The translations under genes and the position numbers were made by a program. From Micromonospora sp. MA102 (lineage in GTDB: Bacteria > Actinomycetota > Actinomycetes > Mycobacteriales > Micromonosporaceae), in the NCBI RefSeq assembly GCF_025460765.1, contig NZ_JAMWEG010000007.1, positions 124,001-188,000 on the forward strand: a stretch of DNA of 64,000 bases, read 5' to 3'. Below the pieces are notes generated by a model, which did not search any database, was not told where the DNA came from, and saw nothing but the letters and a program-made list of their open reading frames with translations. Each line of letters opens with the position of its first letter. The first letter of the stretch is position 1. This document shows, piece after piece, positions 16,917 to 25,099 of this stretch.

Positions 16917-17918
16917 TCAGAGGGCGGTCATGTCCCCGGTGTCGACGAGCTCCTCGCGCTCGGCCTCCGGCTCCCAGAGGTCGGGCTGGGCGGGCTCCTC
17001 CACGCCGATCCGCATCGCCTCCAGCTGGGCGGCAAAGGCCAGCCCGCCGAAGAGCGCCACCCCGGTCAGGTTGGCCCAGAGCAGCAGGGCCATCATCCCG
17101 GTCAGCGCGCCGTAGGTCTGCCCGAACCCGCCGCTGTACTTCACGTAGGCGGCGAGCAGCAGGCTGGCCAGCCACCAGAGCGCGGTGGCGATGCCGGCGC
17201 CGAAGAAGAGCCAGGACAGGCCGGGCTGGTTGCGCCGGGGCGCGTGCCGGAACAGCACCGCCACGGCGAGCACGGTCAGGCCGAGGCTGAGCGGCCAGCG
17301 GACCACGTCCCAGGCCGCGTGGGCGAAGTCGCCCCACTCGTAGTGCCGGCGTACCGACTCGCCCATGGCCCGGCCGCCGACCAGGATCAGGAACCCGGCC
17401 AGCGCGGGCACGCCGGCGACCAGCGCGAGGACCGCGGCGCGCAGGTACTTGAACAACGCGGGGCGGTCCCGCTCGACGCCGTAGATCCGGTTCGCGCCCC
17501 GCTCGATCTGCGCCATGGTGGTGGTGAGCGCGACCAGGCCGGTCAGCAGGCCCAGGGTCAGCGCCAGCTCGCCGGCGTCCTCGGTGCGCTCGGTGTCGGC
17601 CAGCAGCTCCTGCACCATCGACTCGCTCTGGCCCGGGGTGATCGCCAGGACCGTGTCGGCGACGACCTTGCCGCCCTCGTCGACGCCCAGATCGGTGATC
17701 AGACCGGTGAGCGCGATGAGGAACGGCACCACGGCCAGGCAGAGCTGCAACGCGAAGGCCCGGGAGTGGCTGAAGCCGTCGCCGTAGCGGAACCGGATGA
17801 AGGCGTCCCGGAGCAGGCACCAGCCGCCGTGGCGGCGCAGCGTGTGCCAGGCGTCGTCGGCGGAGAGTTCCTCCTTCGCCATGAGCCGGGTCTCGGGGAC
17901 GAGCTTGGTGCTACTCAT
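16917..17918 (-). CDS. YihY/BrkB-family membrane protein
   Basis: A 333-residue inner-membrane protein of the YihY/virulence factor BrkB family, wrongly called ribonuclease BN in older annotations. Hydrophobic segments fit six to seven helices, and the family motif appears as YGDGFSHSRAFALQLCLAVVPFLIALTGL and later SGGFGQTYGALTGMMALLLWANLTG. The C-terminal 40 residues are acidic and cytoplasmic. ATG 17918 overlaps the end of the lipid-kinase gene by eight bases. Transport or export function is proposed for the family but unproven. Confidence 0.87.
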   Translation of the reverse strand: MSSTKLVPETRLMAKEELSADDAWHTLRRHGGWCLLRDAFIRFRYGDGFSHSRAFALQLCLAVVPFLIALTGLITDLGVDEGGKVVADTVLAITPGQSESMVQELLADTERTEDAGELALTLGLLTGLVALTTTMAQIERGANRIYGVERDRPALFKYLRAAVLALVAGVPALAGFLILVGGRAMGESVRRHYEWGDFAHAAWDVVRWPLSLGLTVLAVAVLFRHAPRRNQPGLSWLFFGAGIATALWWLASLLLAAYVKYSGGFGQTYGALTGMMALLLWANLTGVALFGGLAFAAQLEAMRIGVEEPAQPDLWEPEAEREELVDTGDMTAL

Positions 17919-18891
17919 GGCTGGCCTCCTCGACCAGCCGTTCGCCCCGCTGGGCGGCGGCGTCGGCGTCGACCGACAGGTCTGGGTGGCCCGCCGGCCG
18001 CGGCACGCAGAGCCAGAGCGCACCGGGCCGGATCTCGGCCTTGAGCGACCGGCCGGGCTCGATGAGGTCGCCGTCGAGCTGCCGCGGCTGGGCCCGGTTG
18101 CTGGCGATCTCGACCGTGCGGGCCCGGAACACCTCCATCCGGGGCACGCTGCCCCGCCGCCGCAGCACCGCCCAGCCGAGGGCGAGCCAGTGGCCGAGGG
18201 TCCGCGGGGTCAGCACCGCCACGTCGAGCCAGCCGTCGTCCGGCTCGGCGTCGGTGAGCAGGCGTACCCCGCCCTGGAGCCGGCCGACGTTGCCGATCAG
18301 GACCGAGCGGGCCCGCCGGCGCAGCGGCGGCCCGCCGTCGATCCGGATGGAGACGCGCATGGGCCGGTCCCGCAGGTGCTTGGCCGCCCCCACCACGTAG
18401 GCCGGCCAGCCGAACCGCTTCTTGGTCGTCTCGGAGGTGGAGTCGAGCATCTGCGCGTCGAAGCCCATCCCGGCCATCACGGCGAAGCACCGGTCGCCGA
18501 CCGCGCCCACGTCGAGCCGGCGCACGCCCCGCTCGACGGCGACCTCCAGCCCGGCGGCGAGGTCGCCGGAGAGGCCGAGGTTGGCGGCCAGCAGGTTGCC
18601 GGTGCCCTGGGGCAGCACGGCGAGCGCCACGTCGGTGCCGGCCAGCGCGGTCACGCAGGCCATCACGGTGCCGTCCCCGCCGCAGGCGAAGACCACCTCG
18701 GCGCCGGCCTCGACGGCCGCCTCGGTCTGGCCCCGGCCCGGGTCCTCCACCGTCGTCTCGTACCAGGCGGGCTCGGGCCAGCCGGCGGCGGCGAGGGCGC
18801 CGTCCACCGTCCGGCGGAACTCGTCGAGATCGGTCACCTTGACCGGATTGACCACCACGGCTGAGCGTGGTGCCTGGTTGTCCGCGGTCAA
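17911..18891 (-). CDS. diacylglycerol/sphingosine kinase-like lipid kinase
   Basis: A lipid kinase of about 326 residues with the DAGK catalytic fold. SAVVVNPVKV starts the domain, FACGGDGTVMACVTALAG is the nucleotide-binding GGDGT loop, and VLPQGTGNLLAANLGL is the second glycine motif. The C-terminal beta-domain carries GWLDVAVLTPRTLGHW and QLDGDLIEP. TTG 18891 is chosen because family-like sequence starts just after it; GTG 18918 is nine codons upstream and possible. The gene overlaps the YihY gene. Together with the PAP2 protein it suggests local control of lipid phosphate levels. Confidence 0.85.
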   Translation of the reverse strand: MTADNQAPRSAVVVNPVKVTDLDEFRRTVDGALAAAGWPEPAWYETTVEDPGRGQTEAAVEAGAEVVFACGGDGTVMACVTALAGTDVALAVLPQGTGNLLAANLGLSGDLAAGLEVAVERGVRRLDVGAVGDRCFAVMAGMGFDAQMLDSTSETTKKRFGWPAYVVGAAKHLRDRPMRVSIRIDGGPPLRRRARSVLIGNVGRLQGGVRLLTDAEPDDGWLDVAVLTPRTLGHWLALGWAVLRRRGSVPRMEVFRARTVEIASNRAQPRQLDGDLIEPGRSLKAEIRPGALWLCVPRPAGHPDLSVDADAAAQRGERLVEEASHE

Positions 18892-19033
18892 CGGGCGCTT
18901 CTCGTCTCCACCGTCCACGGCGCAAGTGTGCAGCAAGCGGGGCGGCTGGGCGACCCGACGGGGCCGGACGTCGCGAGGACCGCAATCAGGTTTGAACCCG
19001 GCCGGCCCCGTGACGGCGGCCGGCCGGCGCCGG

Positions 19034-19609
19034 TCAGGCCGCCGTGCGCAGCGCCGCCGCCACCCGCCGGCGCAGGTCGTCGAGGTCCGCACCGGCCTCG
19101 GTGAGCACCAGCGCGGCCAGCCCGTTGCCCTCCCGGAGTAGGCCGAGCAGGATGTGCTCGGTGCCGATGTGGTGGTGGCGCAGCCTCACCGCTTCCCGCA
19201 GGGACAGCTCCAGCACCTTCTTGGCCCGGGGCGAGAACCGGCCGTCGTCGGGGCGGCGGCCCCACCACCGGCGCGGGGCGGGGGCCGCCTCGCGCAGCGC
19301 GTCCGGGCCGAAGGACTCCTCGATCCGGGCGACGATCGCGGCGAGGTCGATGCCGATCTCGCGCAGCGCCGCCGCGTCCGCCTCGCCGAGGCCGTCGACG
19401 CCGTGCGCGGTGTGCCGGGCCACGGCGGCGCGCAGGTCCTCGGCCCGGATGCCGCCGGCCGAGAGGACCCGGACGGCCAGGTTGTCGCCGTCGGCGAGCA
19501 CGCCGAGCAGCAGGTGCTCGGTGCCGACCGGGCGCCGGCCCTCGGTGCGCGCCTCGTCGACCGCGTGGTGCACCACCGCGCGGGCCCGGTCGGTGAATCG
19601 TTCGAACAT
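19034..19609 (-). CDS. Clp amino-terminal domain protein
   Basis: A 191-residue protein made of two Clp-N repeats and no AAA+ ATPase domain. Repeat one covers FERFTDRARAVVHHAVDEAR to GTEHLLLGVLADGDNLAVRVL; repeat two covers FSPRAKKVLELSLREAVRLR to GTEHILLGLLREGNGLAALVL. Stand-alone Clp-N proteins are thought to bind substrates or adaptors for ClpC. ATG 19609 overlaps the preceding HTH gene stop by one base and has GGGAGG at better spacing than GTG 19612. The pair is thus one operon led by the HTH gene. Confidence 0.88.
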   Translation of the reverse strand: MFERFTDRARAVVHHAVDEARTEGRRPVGTEHLLLGVLADGDNLAVRVLSAGGIRAEDLRAAVARHTAHGVDGLGEADAAALREIGIDLAAIVARIEESFGPDALREAAPAPRRWWGRRPDDGRFSPRAKKVLELSLREAVRLRHHHIGTEHILLGLLREGNGLAALVLTEAGADLDDLRRRVAAALRTAA

Positions 19610-19845
19610 CACGCCTCCCAGCTTCCGGGGACCGCCGGTCGCCCGGCGTGCTTCTTGTGGACCGCCTGCCGGCTGACCTCGAGGGCGTCGGCGATCTCCT
19701 GCCAGGACCAGCCCTGCCGTCGGGCGTTGTCCACCTGGACCACCTCCAGCCGTTCGAGCAGCCGGCGCAGGGCGAGCACCGCCCGCAGCCCGACCTTCGG
19801 GTCGGTGCTGCCGGCCGCCGCCGCGAGTTCCGTTGCCTGACTCAT
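19609..19845 (-). CDS. helix-turn-helix regulator of the Clp-N operon
   Basis: A 78-residue DNA-binding protein. The helix-turn-helix is WSWQEIADALEVSRQAVHKKHAG at about residues 46-68, following a leucine-rich helix (LRAVLALRRLLERLEVVQVD) that probably dimerises. It is encoded just before a Clp-N protein, an arrangement common in actinomycetes. Two palindromes with the same half-site lie just upstream of its ATG, so direct autoregulation is likely. The neighbouring PP2C gene diverges from the same 107-base region and may be co-controlled. Confidence 0.87.
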   Translation of the reverse strand: MSQATELAAAAGSTDPKVGLRAVLALRRLLERLEVVQVDNARRQGWSWQEIADALEVSRQAVHKKHAGRPAVPGSWEA

Positions 19846-19848
19846 GCT

Positions 19849-19864
19849 GTCAACTTAGGTTGAC
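19849..19864 (-). promoter_or_regulatory. operator 1 for the HTH/Clp-N operon
   Basis: GTCAAC-TTAG-GTTGAC is a perfect inverted repeat with 6-base arms and a 4-base spacer, three bases upstream of the HTH start codon. The half-site GTCAAC recurs in operator 2. Confidence 0.7.
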
Positions 19865-19875
19865 GGGGCCCGTCT

Positions 19876-19893
19876 TGTCAACCCCGGTTGACA
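19876..19893. promoter_or_regulatory. operator 2 between the HTH and PP2C genes
   Basis: TGTCAAC-CCCG-GTTGACA is a perfect inverted repeat with 7-base arms and the same 4-base spacer. Its centre lies 28 bases from that of operator 1. It also contains a TTGACA sequence reading toward the PP2C gene. Confidence 0.7.
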
Positions 19894-19952
19894 GGCCGAC
19901 ACGTCGCCGCGACCTGCCGATCCGCGGCCCGGACCGGTGCTACGGTCCGCAG

Positions 19953-20753
19953 GTGTTCCGCCGCCGCCCGCTGGACCAGCCGGTCCAGGCCACCCGCCGG
20001 CTGACCGTCGGCCGGCTCACCCTGGAGATCGCCGGGGGCAGCGTGGTCGGGCACCGCTACGCCGAGAACTTCGACGTGCTGCACGTCGACCCGGAGCTAC
20101 CGCTGGCCGCGGTCGCCGACGGCATGGGCGACGGCGAGGGCAGCCGGGTCGCCGGCACCACCGCCATGACCACCTTCGTGGCGCAGGTCCGCTCCGGCTG
20201 GCCGGCCGTCGACGCCACCCGGCTGCGCGCCGCGACGGCCGAGGCCCAGCTCCGGGTACGCCGGGCCGGCGCGGGACTCGCCGGGCTGACCGGCTGCACA
20301 CTCACCGCCCTGATCGCCGAACCCGACGGCGGGCAGGGCTGGCTGGTCCAGCTCGGCGACTCGCGGGCGTACCGGCTGCGCGACGGCCTGCTGGAACTGG
20401 TGACCGTCGACCACACCATGGCCTGGCTCGGCCTGCTGCACGGGTGGTGGCCGCCCGACTCGCCGGAGGCGGCCCGGGCCCGCTACCAGCTGCTGCGCTA
20501 CGTCGGCCACCCGGACAAGCCCGAGCCGGACCTGCTCGCCGTGCCGCTGCGCAGCGGGGACACCTGGCTGCTCTGCACCGACGGGGTGAGCGACCAGCTC
20601 GGCTACCACCGGCTGCGCGACCTGCTGGCCGCGCGCCGCGACCCGGCCCGGACCGCGCAGGCCCTGCTCGCCGCCAGCCTGACCGAGGGCGGCGAGGACA
20701 ACGCCACCGCCGTGATCGTCCGCGTGCATCCCGCCCTGCCCGGTCCCCGCTGA
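19953..20753 (+). CDS. PP2C-family serine/threonine phosphatase
   Basis: A 266-residue metal-dependent phosphatase. The PP2C metal motifs appear as YAENFDVLHV, LAAVADGMGDGEGSRVA, LVQLGDSRAYRL, WLLCTDGVSD and GEDNATAVIV. The usual RxxNQD at the N-terminus is replaced by RYAENFD, so one metal ligand region is altered. There is no membrane segment. GTG 19953 lies six bases after TACGGT (19941-19946), so the message is probably leaderless. It diverges from the HTH/Clp-N pair and may be controlled by operator 2. Confidence 0.87.
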   Translation: MFRRRPLDQPVQATRRLTVGRLTLEIAGGSVVGHRYAENFDVLHVDPELPLAAVADGMGDGEGSRVAGTTAMTTFVAQVRSGWPAVDATRLRAATAEAQLRVRRAGAGLAGLTGCTLTALIAEPDGGQGWLVQLGDSRAYRLRDGLLELVTVDHTMAWLGLLHGWWPPDSPEAARARYQLLRYVGHPDKPEPDLLAVPLRSGDTWLLCTDGVSDQLGYHRLRDLLAARRDPARTAQALLAASLTEGGEDNATAVIVRVHPALPGPR

Positions 20754-20848
20754 CCGTTCCCGTCGGCGCCAGTTCCGCCGACCCGGTCCGGGCCGGCACC
20801 CGCACGACTACCGTGGGTGAGGAGATCGCGGTCGGGAGGTGAGCCGGG

Positions 20849-21682
20849 ATGCCCGCACCCACCCACGGCGCGGTGGTGGTCGGCGTGGGCAACTCGGCGG
20901 AGGACCTCCAGCTGGTCCGTACGGCCGCCGGGGAGGCCGCCGCGCACGACCGGCCGCTGCACCTGCTGCACGCCTTCAACTGGGCGGCGGCCCTGGAGTC
21001 GTTCTCGGTGAGCGGCCCGCGCGCCGCCGCCGAGGAACTGCTGGAGCGGGCCGCGCGGGTCGCCGCCGAGGCCGCGCCGGCGGTGCCGGTGACCGACGAG
21101 ATCGTCGAGGGCGACCCGGTCGAGGCGCTGGTCCGGGCCTCCGACTCGGCGTTCCTGCTGGCGGTCGGTGACGGCGGCGTGGCCGGCTGCCCGTCCTGCG
21201 TACCGGCCAACGCGCCGTCCGTGCAGCTCGCCGCCCGGGCCGGTTGCCCGGTGCTGGTCGGCCGGGCCGAGCCGCCCCCGCAGGGGCCGCTGCTCGTCGG
21301 TTTCGACGGGTCGGAGAGCTCCCACGCCACCCTGGCGTACGCCCTCGACTGCGCCGAGGGCCGGGCCGCCCGGCTGCTCGCCATCCGGGTGCTGGAGCCC
21401 GACGAGCACTCCGACGGCGACGACGGCCTGCTCGACGAGGCCGTCGCCCGGTACGGCAGCCGGCATCCCCGGGTGGCCGTCGAGTGCCACACGATCCGCG
21501 GCGACCCCGGCGACGTCCTCGTCGAACAGTCCCGCTCGGCGCAGGTGACGCTCGTCGGGGCGCGTGGCGACGAGCCGCTGCGGGGCATGCTGGGCGCGGT
21601 CAGCCAGACGCTGCTCTACCACTCACCGGCCCCGGTGATCGTCGTCCGTGGACTCGACCCGGACGAGGAGGACGGGTCATGA
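20849..21682 (+). CDS. tandem universal stress protein
   Basis: A 277-residue cytoplasmic protein with two UspA domains (about 1-135 and 145-277). Domain 1 begins GAVVVGVGNSAEDLQLV and appears degenerate in its nucleotide loop. Domain 2 begins PLLVGFDGSESSHATLAYAL and ends VTLVGARGDEPLRGMLGAVS, close to the Gly-rich ATP-binding motif. Tandem Usp proteins of this type are abundant in DosR regulons of mycobacteria. The gene is followed by a second such gene after the phosphoketolase, within a predicted hypoxia block. ATG 20849 has a GGGAGGTGAGCC site. Confidence 0.9.
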   Translation: MPAPTHGAVVVGVGNSAEDLQLVRTAAGEAAAHDRPLHLLHAFNWAAALESFSVSGPRAAAEELLERAARVAAEAAPAVPVTDEIVEGDPVEALVRASDSAFLLAVGDGGVAGCPSCVPANAPSVQLAARAGCPVLVGRAEPPPQGPLLVGFDGSESSHATLAYALDCAEGRAARLLAIRVLEPDEHSDGDDGLLDEAVARYGSRHPRVAVECHTIRGDPGDVLVEQSRSAQVTLVGARGDEPLRGMLGAVSQTLLYHSPAPVIVVRGLDPDEEDGS

Positions 21683-21696
21683 CGCCCGCCCGGCCC

Positions 21697-21711
21697 GGGA
21701 CCTACGGCCCT
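21697..21711 (+). promoter_or_regulatory. candidate DevR/DosR box upstream of the phosphoketolase
   Basis: GGGACCTACGGCCCT sits 100 bases upstream of the phosphoketolase ATG. It shares 13 of 14 core positions with two sites near devR and resembles the mycobacterial DosR half-sites GGGACT and AGTCCC. Confidence 0.65.
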
Positions 21712-21810
21712 GCTCGACCCGCCGGCCCATGGACGAGGCTGGACGTGCCGGGGGCGGCCGATCCGCTCCCGGGTGGCAGAAGACCCCGAGCCGCGAGAGG
21801 CTAACGCAGC

Positions 21811-24213
21811 ATGGACACCGCGCTGGACGTGCACAGCCCACTGACCGAGGACGAGCTGCGCCGACTCGACGCCTACTGGCGGGCGGCGAACTACCTCACC
21901 GTCGGGCAGATCTACCTGCTCGACAACCCGCTGCTGCGTGAGCCGCTGAAGCCCGAGCACATCAAGCCACGGCTGCTGGGGCACTGGGGCACGAGCCCCG
22001 GCCTCAACCTCCTCTACACGCACCTCAACCGGATCATCGTCGGCCGTGACCTGTCCGCCATCTTCATCACCGGCCCGGGCCACGGCGGCCCCGCCCTGGT
22101 GGCCAACACCTGGCTGGAGGGCACCTACAGCGAGCTCTACCACCACATCGCCCGCGACGAGACCGGCATGCAGCGGCTGTTCCGCCAGTTCTCCTTCCCC
22201 GGCGGCATCCCCAGCCACGTGGCGCCCGAGGTGCCGGGTTCGATCCACGAGGGCGGCGAGCTGGGATACTCGCTGAGCCACGCGTACGGTGCCGCGTTCG
22301 ACAATCCGGACCTGCTGGTCGCCTGTGTCATCGGCGACGGCGAGGCGGAGACCGGGCCGCTGGCCGGGAGCTGGCTGTCCAACGTCTTCCTCAACCCGGC
22401 CCGGGACGGGGCGGTGCTGCCGATCCTGCACCTGAACGGCTACAAGATCGCCAACCCGACGGTGCTCGACCGGATCCCCGCCGAGGACCTGCTCGACCAG
22501 ATGCGCGGCTTCGGCTACCAGCCGTACGTCGTCGAGGGCGACGACCCGGCCCGGGTGCACCAGGCCCTCGCCGCCACCCTGGACCGGGCGGTCGACGAGA
22601 TCACCGAGATCCAGCGCCGGGCCCGCTCCGGCGGCGCGATCGAGCGCCCCCGCTGGCCCATGATCATCCTCCGTACGCCGAAGGGCTGGACCGGGCCGGC
22701 GGACGTCGACGGCAAGCAGGTCGAGGGCACGTTCCGCGCCCACCAGGTGCCGATCGACGGGGTTCGCGACAATCCGGCGCACCTGGCCGAGCTGGAGCGG
22801 TGGCTGCGCAGCTACCGGCCGGAGGAGCTGTTCGACGCCACCGGCGCGCCGGTCGCCGAGCTGGTCGACCTGCCGCCGCGGGGCGACCGGCGGATGAGCG
22901 CCAACCCGGTGGCCAACGGCGGGCTCCTGCTGCGCGACCTGGAGCTGCCGGACTTCCGCGACTACGCGGTCGACGTCAAGGAGCCGGGCTCGCCGATGGC
23001 CGGCGCCACCGGCACGCTGGGCCCGTGGATCCGGGACGTGATCACCCGCAACCCGCAGACCTTCCGCCTGTTCGGCCCCGACGAGGTCGCCTCGAACCGG
23101 CTGGGCGCCGCCTTCGAGGTCACCGACCGCGCGTTCGCCGGCAGCCGGCTCCCCGGCGACGACCACCTCTCCCCCGACGGCCGGGTCATGGAGGTGCTCT
23201 CCGAGCACCTGTGCCAGGGCTGGCTGGAGGGCTACCTGCTGACCGGGCGGCACGGCATCTTCACCAGCTACGAGGCGTTCATCCACATCGTCGACTCGAT
23301 GGTCAACCAGCACGCCAAGTGGCTCAAGGTGACCCGGCAGATCCCGTGGCGGGCCCCGGTCGCCTCGCTGAACTACCTGCTCTCCAGCCACGTGTGGCGG
23401 CAGGACCACAACGGCTTCTCCCACCAGGACCCGGGCTTCATCGACCACGTGGTCAACAAGAAGGCCGAGGTGGTGCGGGTCTACCTGCCGGCGGACGGCA
23501 ACACCCTGCTCTCCACCATGGACCACTGCCTGCGCAGCCGGCAGTACATCAACGTGGTGGTGGCCGGGAAGCAGCCCGCGCCCAACTGGCTGACCATGGA
23601 AGAGGCGATCCAGCACACCCGCCGCGGGCTGGGCATCTGGGACTGGGCCAGCACCGACGACGGCAGCGAGCCCGACGTGGTGCTCGCGTGCGCCGGCGAC
23701 GTGCCGACCCTGGAGACCCTGGCCGCGGCCGACCTGCTGCGCCAGCACCTGCCCGACCTGAAGGTCCGAGTGGTCAACGTGGTCGACCTGATGCGTCTGC
23801 AGCCGCCCTCGGAACACCCGCACGGCCTGCCGGACAGCGAGTTCGACACGATCTTCACCCGCGACAAGCCGGTCATCTTCGCCTACCACGGCTACCCGTG
23901 GCTGATCCACCGGCTCACCTACCGCCGCACCAACCACGACAACCTGCACGTCCGCGGCTACAAGGAGGAGGGCACCACCACCACGCCGTTCGACATGGTG
24001 ATGCTCAACGACCTGGACCGCTTCCACCTGGTCATCGACGTCATCGACCGGCTGCCCGGGCTGCGCTCACGCGCCGCCCACCTGCGCCAGGAGATGGTGG
24101 ACGTCCGCCAGTCCTGCCGCGACTACACCCGGCAGCACGGCGAGGACGACCCCCGGGTCGCCGAGTGGCGCTGGATCCGCGAGACCGACCCGGGCGTGCG
24201 GGGTGGACAGTGA
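21811..24213 (+). CDS. xfp: xylulose-5-phosphate/fructose-6-phosphate phosphoketolase
   Basis: An 800-residue thiamine-diphosphate enzyme converting xylulose 5-phosphate (or fructose 6-phosphate) and phosphate to acetyl phosphate plus glyceraldehyde 3-phosphate (or erythrose 4-phosphate). [20 protein letters not shown], the phosphate-site GPGHGGPA, and the TPP motif [16 protein letters not shown] with the later [10 protein letters not shown] are canonical. The C-terminal segment [20 protein letters not shown] is typical. Length matches the family. A candidate DevR box lies upstream, and the next Usp gene starts inside its stop codon. Acetyl phosphate made this way can yield ATP without respiration, which fits an oxygen-limitation regulon. 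Confidence 0.96.
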   Translation: MDTALDVHSPLTEDELRRLDAYWRAANYLTVGQIYLLDNPLLREPLKPEHIKPRLLGHWGTSPGLNLLYTHLNRIIVGRDLSAIFITGPGHGGPALVANTWLEGTYSELYHHIARDETGMQRLFRQFSFPGGIPSHVAPEVPGSIHEGGELGYSLSHAYGAAFDNPDLLVACVIGDGEAETGPLAGSWLSNVFLNPARDGAVLPILHLNGYKIANPTVLDRIPAEDLLDQMRGFGYQPYVVEGDDPARVHQALAATLDRAVDEITEIQRRARSGGAIERPRWPMIILRTPKGWTGPADVDGKQVEGTFRAHQVPIDGVRDNPAHLAELERWLRSYRPEELFDATGAPVAELVDLPPRGDRRMSANPVANGGLLLRDLELPDFRDYAVDVKEPGSPMAGATGTLGPWIRDVITRNPQTFRLFGPDEVASNRLGAAFEVTDRAFAGSRLPGDDHLSPDGRVMEVLSEHLCQGWLEGYLLTGRHGIFTSYEAFIHIVDSMVNQHAKWLKVTRQIPWRAPVASLNYLLSSHVWRQDHNGFSHQDPGFIDHVVNKKAEVVRVYLPADGNTLLSTMDHCLRSRQYINVVVAGKQPAPNWLTMEEAIQHTRRGLGIWDWASTDDGSEPDVVLACAGDVPTLETLAAADLLRQHLPDLKVRVVNVVDLMRLQPPSEHPHGLPDSEFDTIFTRDKPVIFAYHGYPWLIHRLTYRRTNHDNLHVRGYKEEGTTTTPFDMVMLNDLDRFHLVIDVIDRLPGLRSRAAHLRQEMVDVRQSCRDYTRQHGEDDPRVAEWRWIRETDPGVRGGQ

Positions 24214-25076
24214 ACGGCGACGAGATCCTGGTCGGCTACGACGGCTCCGCCGACGCGTCGGTGGCAATGGACTGGGCGCTGGACGAGGCGGGCCGCTCGG
24301 GCCGGCCGGTGCGGCTCGCGTACGTCTTCGAATGGTTGACGGTGGCCGGCTGGATCGGTCCCGGGGTGGCCCCCGGCGTCTGGCCCGACGAGACCGCCCG
24401 GCGGCAGGTCGAGGAACTGGTCCGGTCGGCGGCGGCGGACGCCGCCGCCCACCGGCCCGGGCTGACCGTGCGGGGCGAGGTCTTCGACGGCCCGCCCGCG
24501 CTGGTCCTCCAGGAGCGGTCCGCGGAGGCGGCCATGCTGGTGCTCGGCAGCCGGGGCCACGGCGGGTTCGGCGGGCTGCTCGCCGGCTCCACCGCCGTGT
24601 CCGTCAGCGCACACGCGCACTGCCCGGTCATCGTGGTCCGGGACGGCCGTCCCGTCACCTCCGGGCCCGTGGTGGTCGGCGCGGACGGCTCGCCGTCCTC
24701 GGTGCAGGCGCTCGGCTTCGCGGTCGAACGGGCCGCGCAGCGGGACGTGCCCGTGCGGGCGCTGCGGGTGTGGGAGCCACCCGCCGAGGGGCGGGTGCCG
24801 CCGGGCTTCGACCCGGAGGAGGCCGCCGCCACCGAACGGGCGGCCGTCGAGGCCGACCTGGCCCCCTGGCGGGAGTCCTTCCCGGACGTGCCGGTCGAGG
24901 TGCTGGCGAACCCGGGCAACCCGGCCGCGCTGCTGGTCGAGGAGAGCCGGACGGCGCAGCTCGTGGTGGTCGGCAGCCGGGGCCGGGGCGGGCTGCGCGG
25001 GATGCTGCTCGGCTCGGTCAGCCAGCAGCTCATCCACCACGCCGAGTGCCCGGTCGCCGTGGTCCGCGAACGCTGA
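24210..25076 (+). CDS. tandem universal stress protein
   Basis: A 288-residue protein with two UspA domains. Both keep the ATP-binding loop: [20 protein letters not shown] in domain 1 and [20 protein letters not shown] in domain 2. Domains begin [20 protein letters not shown] and [23 protein letters not shown] 24210 overlaps the phosphoketolase stop by four bases, so the stress protein is co-translated with the enzyme. This two-domain ATP-binding form resembles mycobacterial Rv2623-type dormancy proteins. Confidence 0.92.
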   Translation: MNGDEILVGYDGSADASVAMDWALDEAGRSGRPVRLAYVFEWLTVAGWIGPGVAPGVWPDETARRQVEELVRSAAADAAAHRPGLTVRGEVFDGPPALVLQERSAEAAMLVLGSRGHGGFGGLLAGSTAVSVSAHAHCPVIVVRDGRPVTSGPVVVGADGSPSSVQALGFAVERAAQRDVPVRALRVWEPPAEGRVPPGFDPEEAAATERAAVEADLAPWRESFPDVPVEVLANPGNPAALLVEESRTAQLVVVGSRGRGGLRGMLLGSVSQQLIHHAECPVAVVRER

Positions 25077-25099
25077 CCCGCCCGGCGGTCGGCGGCGCG

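Noticed and set aside
21679..21804. A 41-residue open frame starting in the Usp stop codon
   Set aside because: It is Pro/Arg-rich without family features, and it covers the candidate DevR box, so it is better read as a non-coding promoter region.
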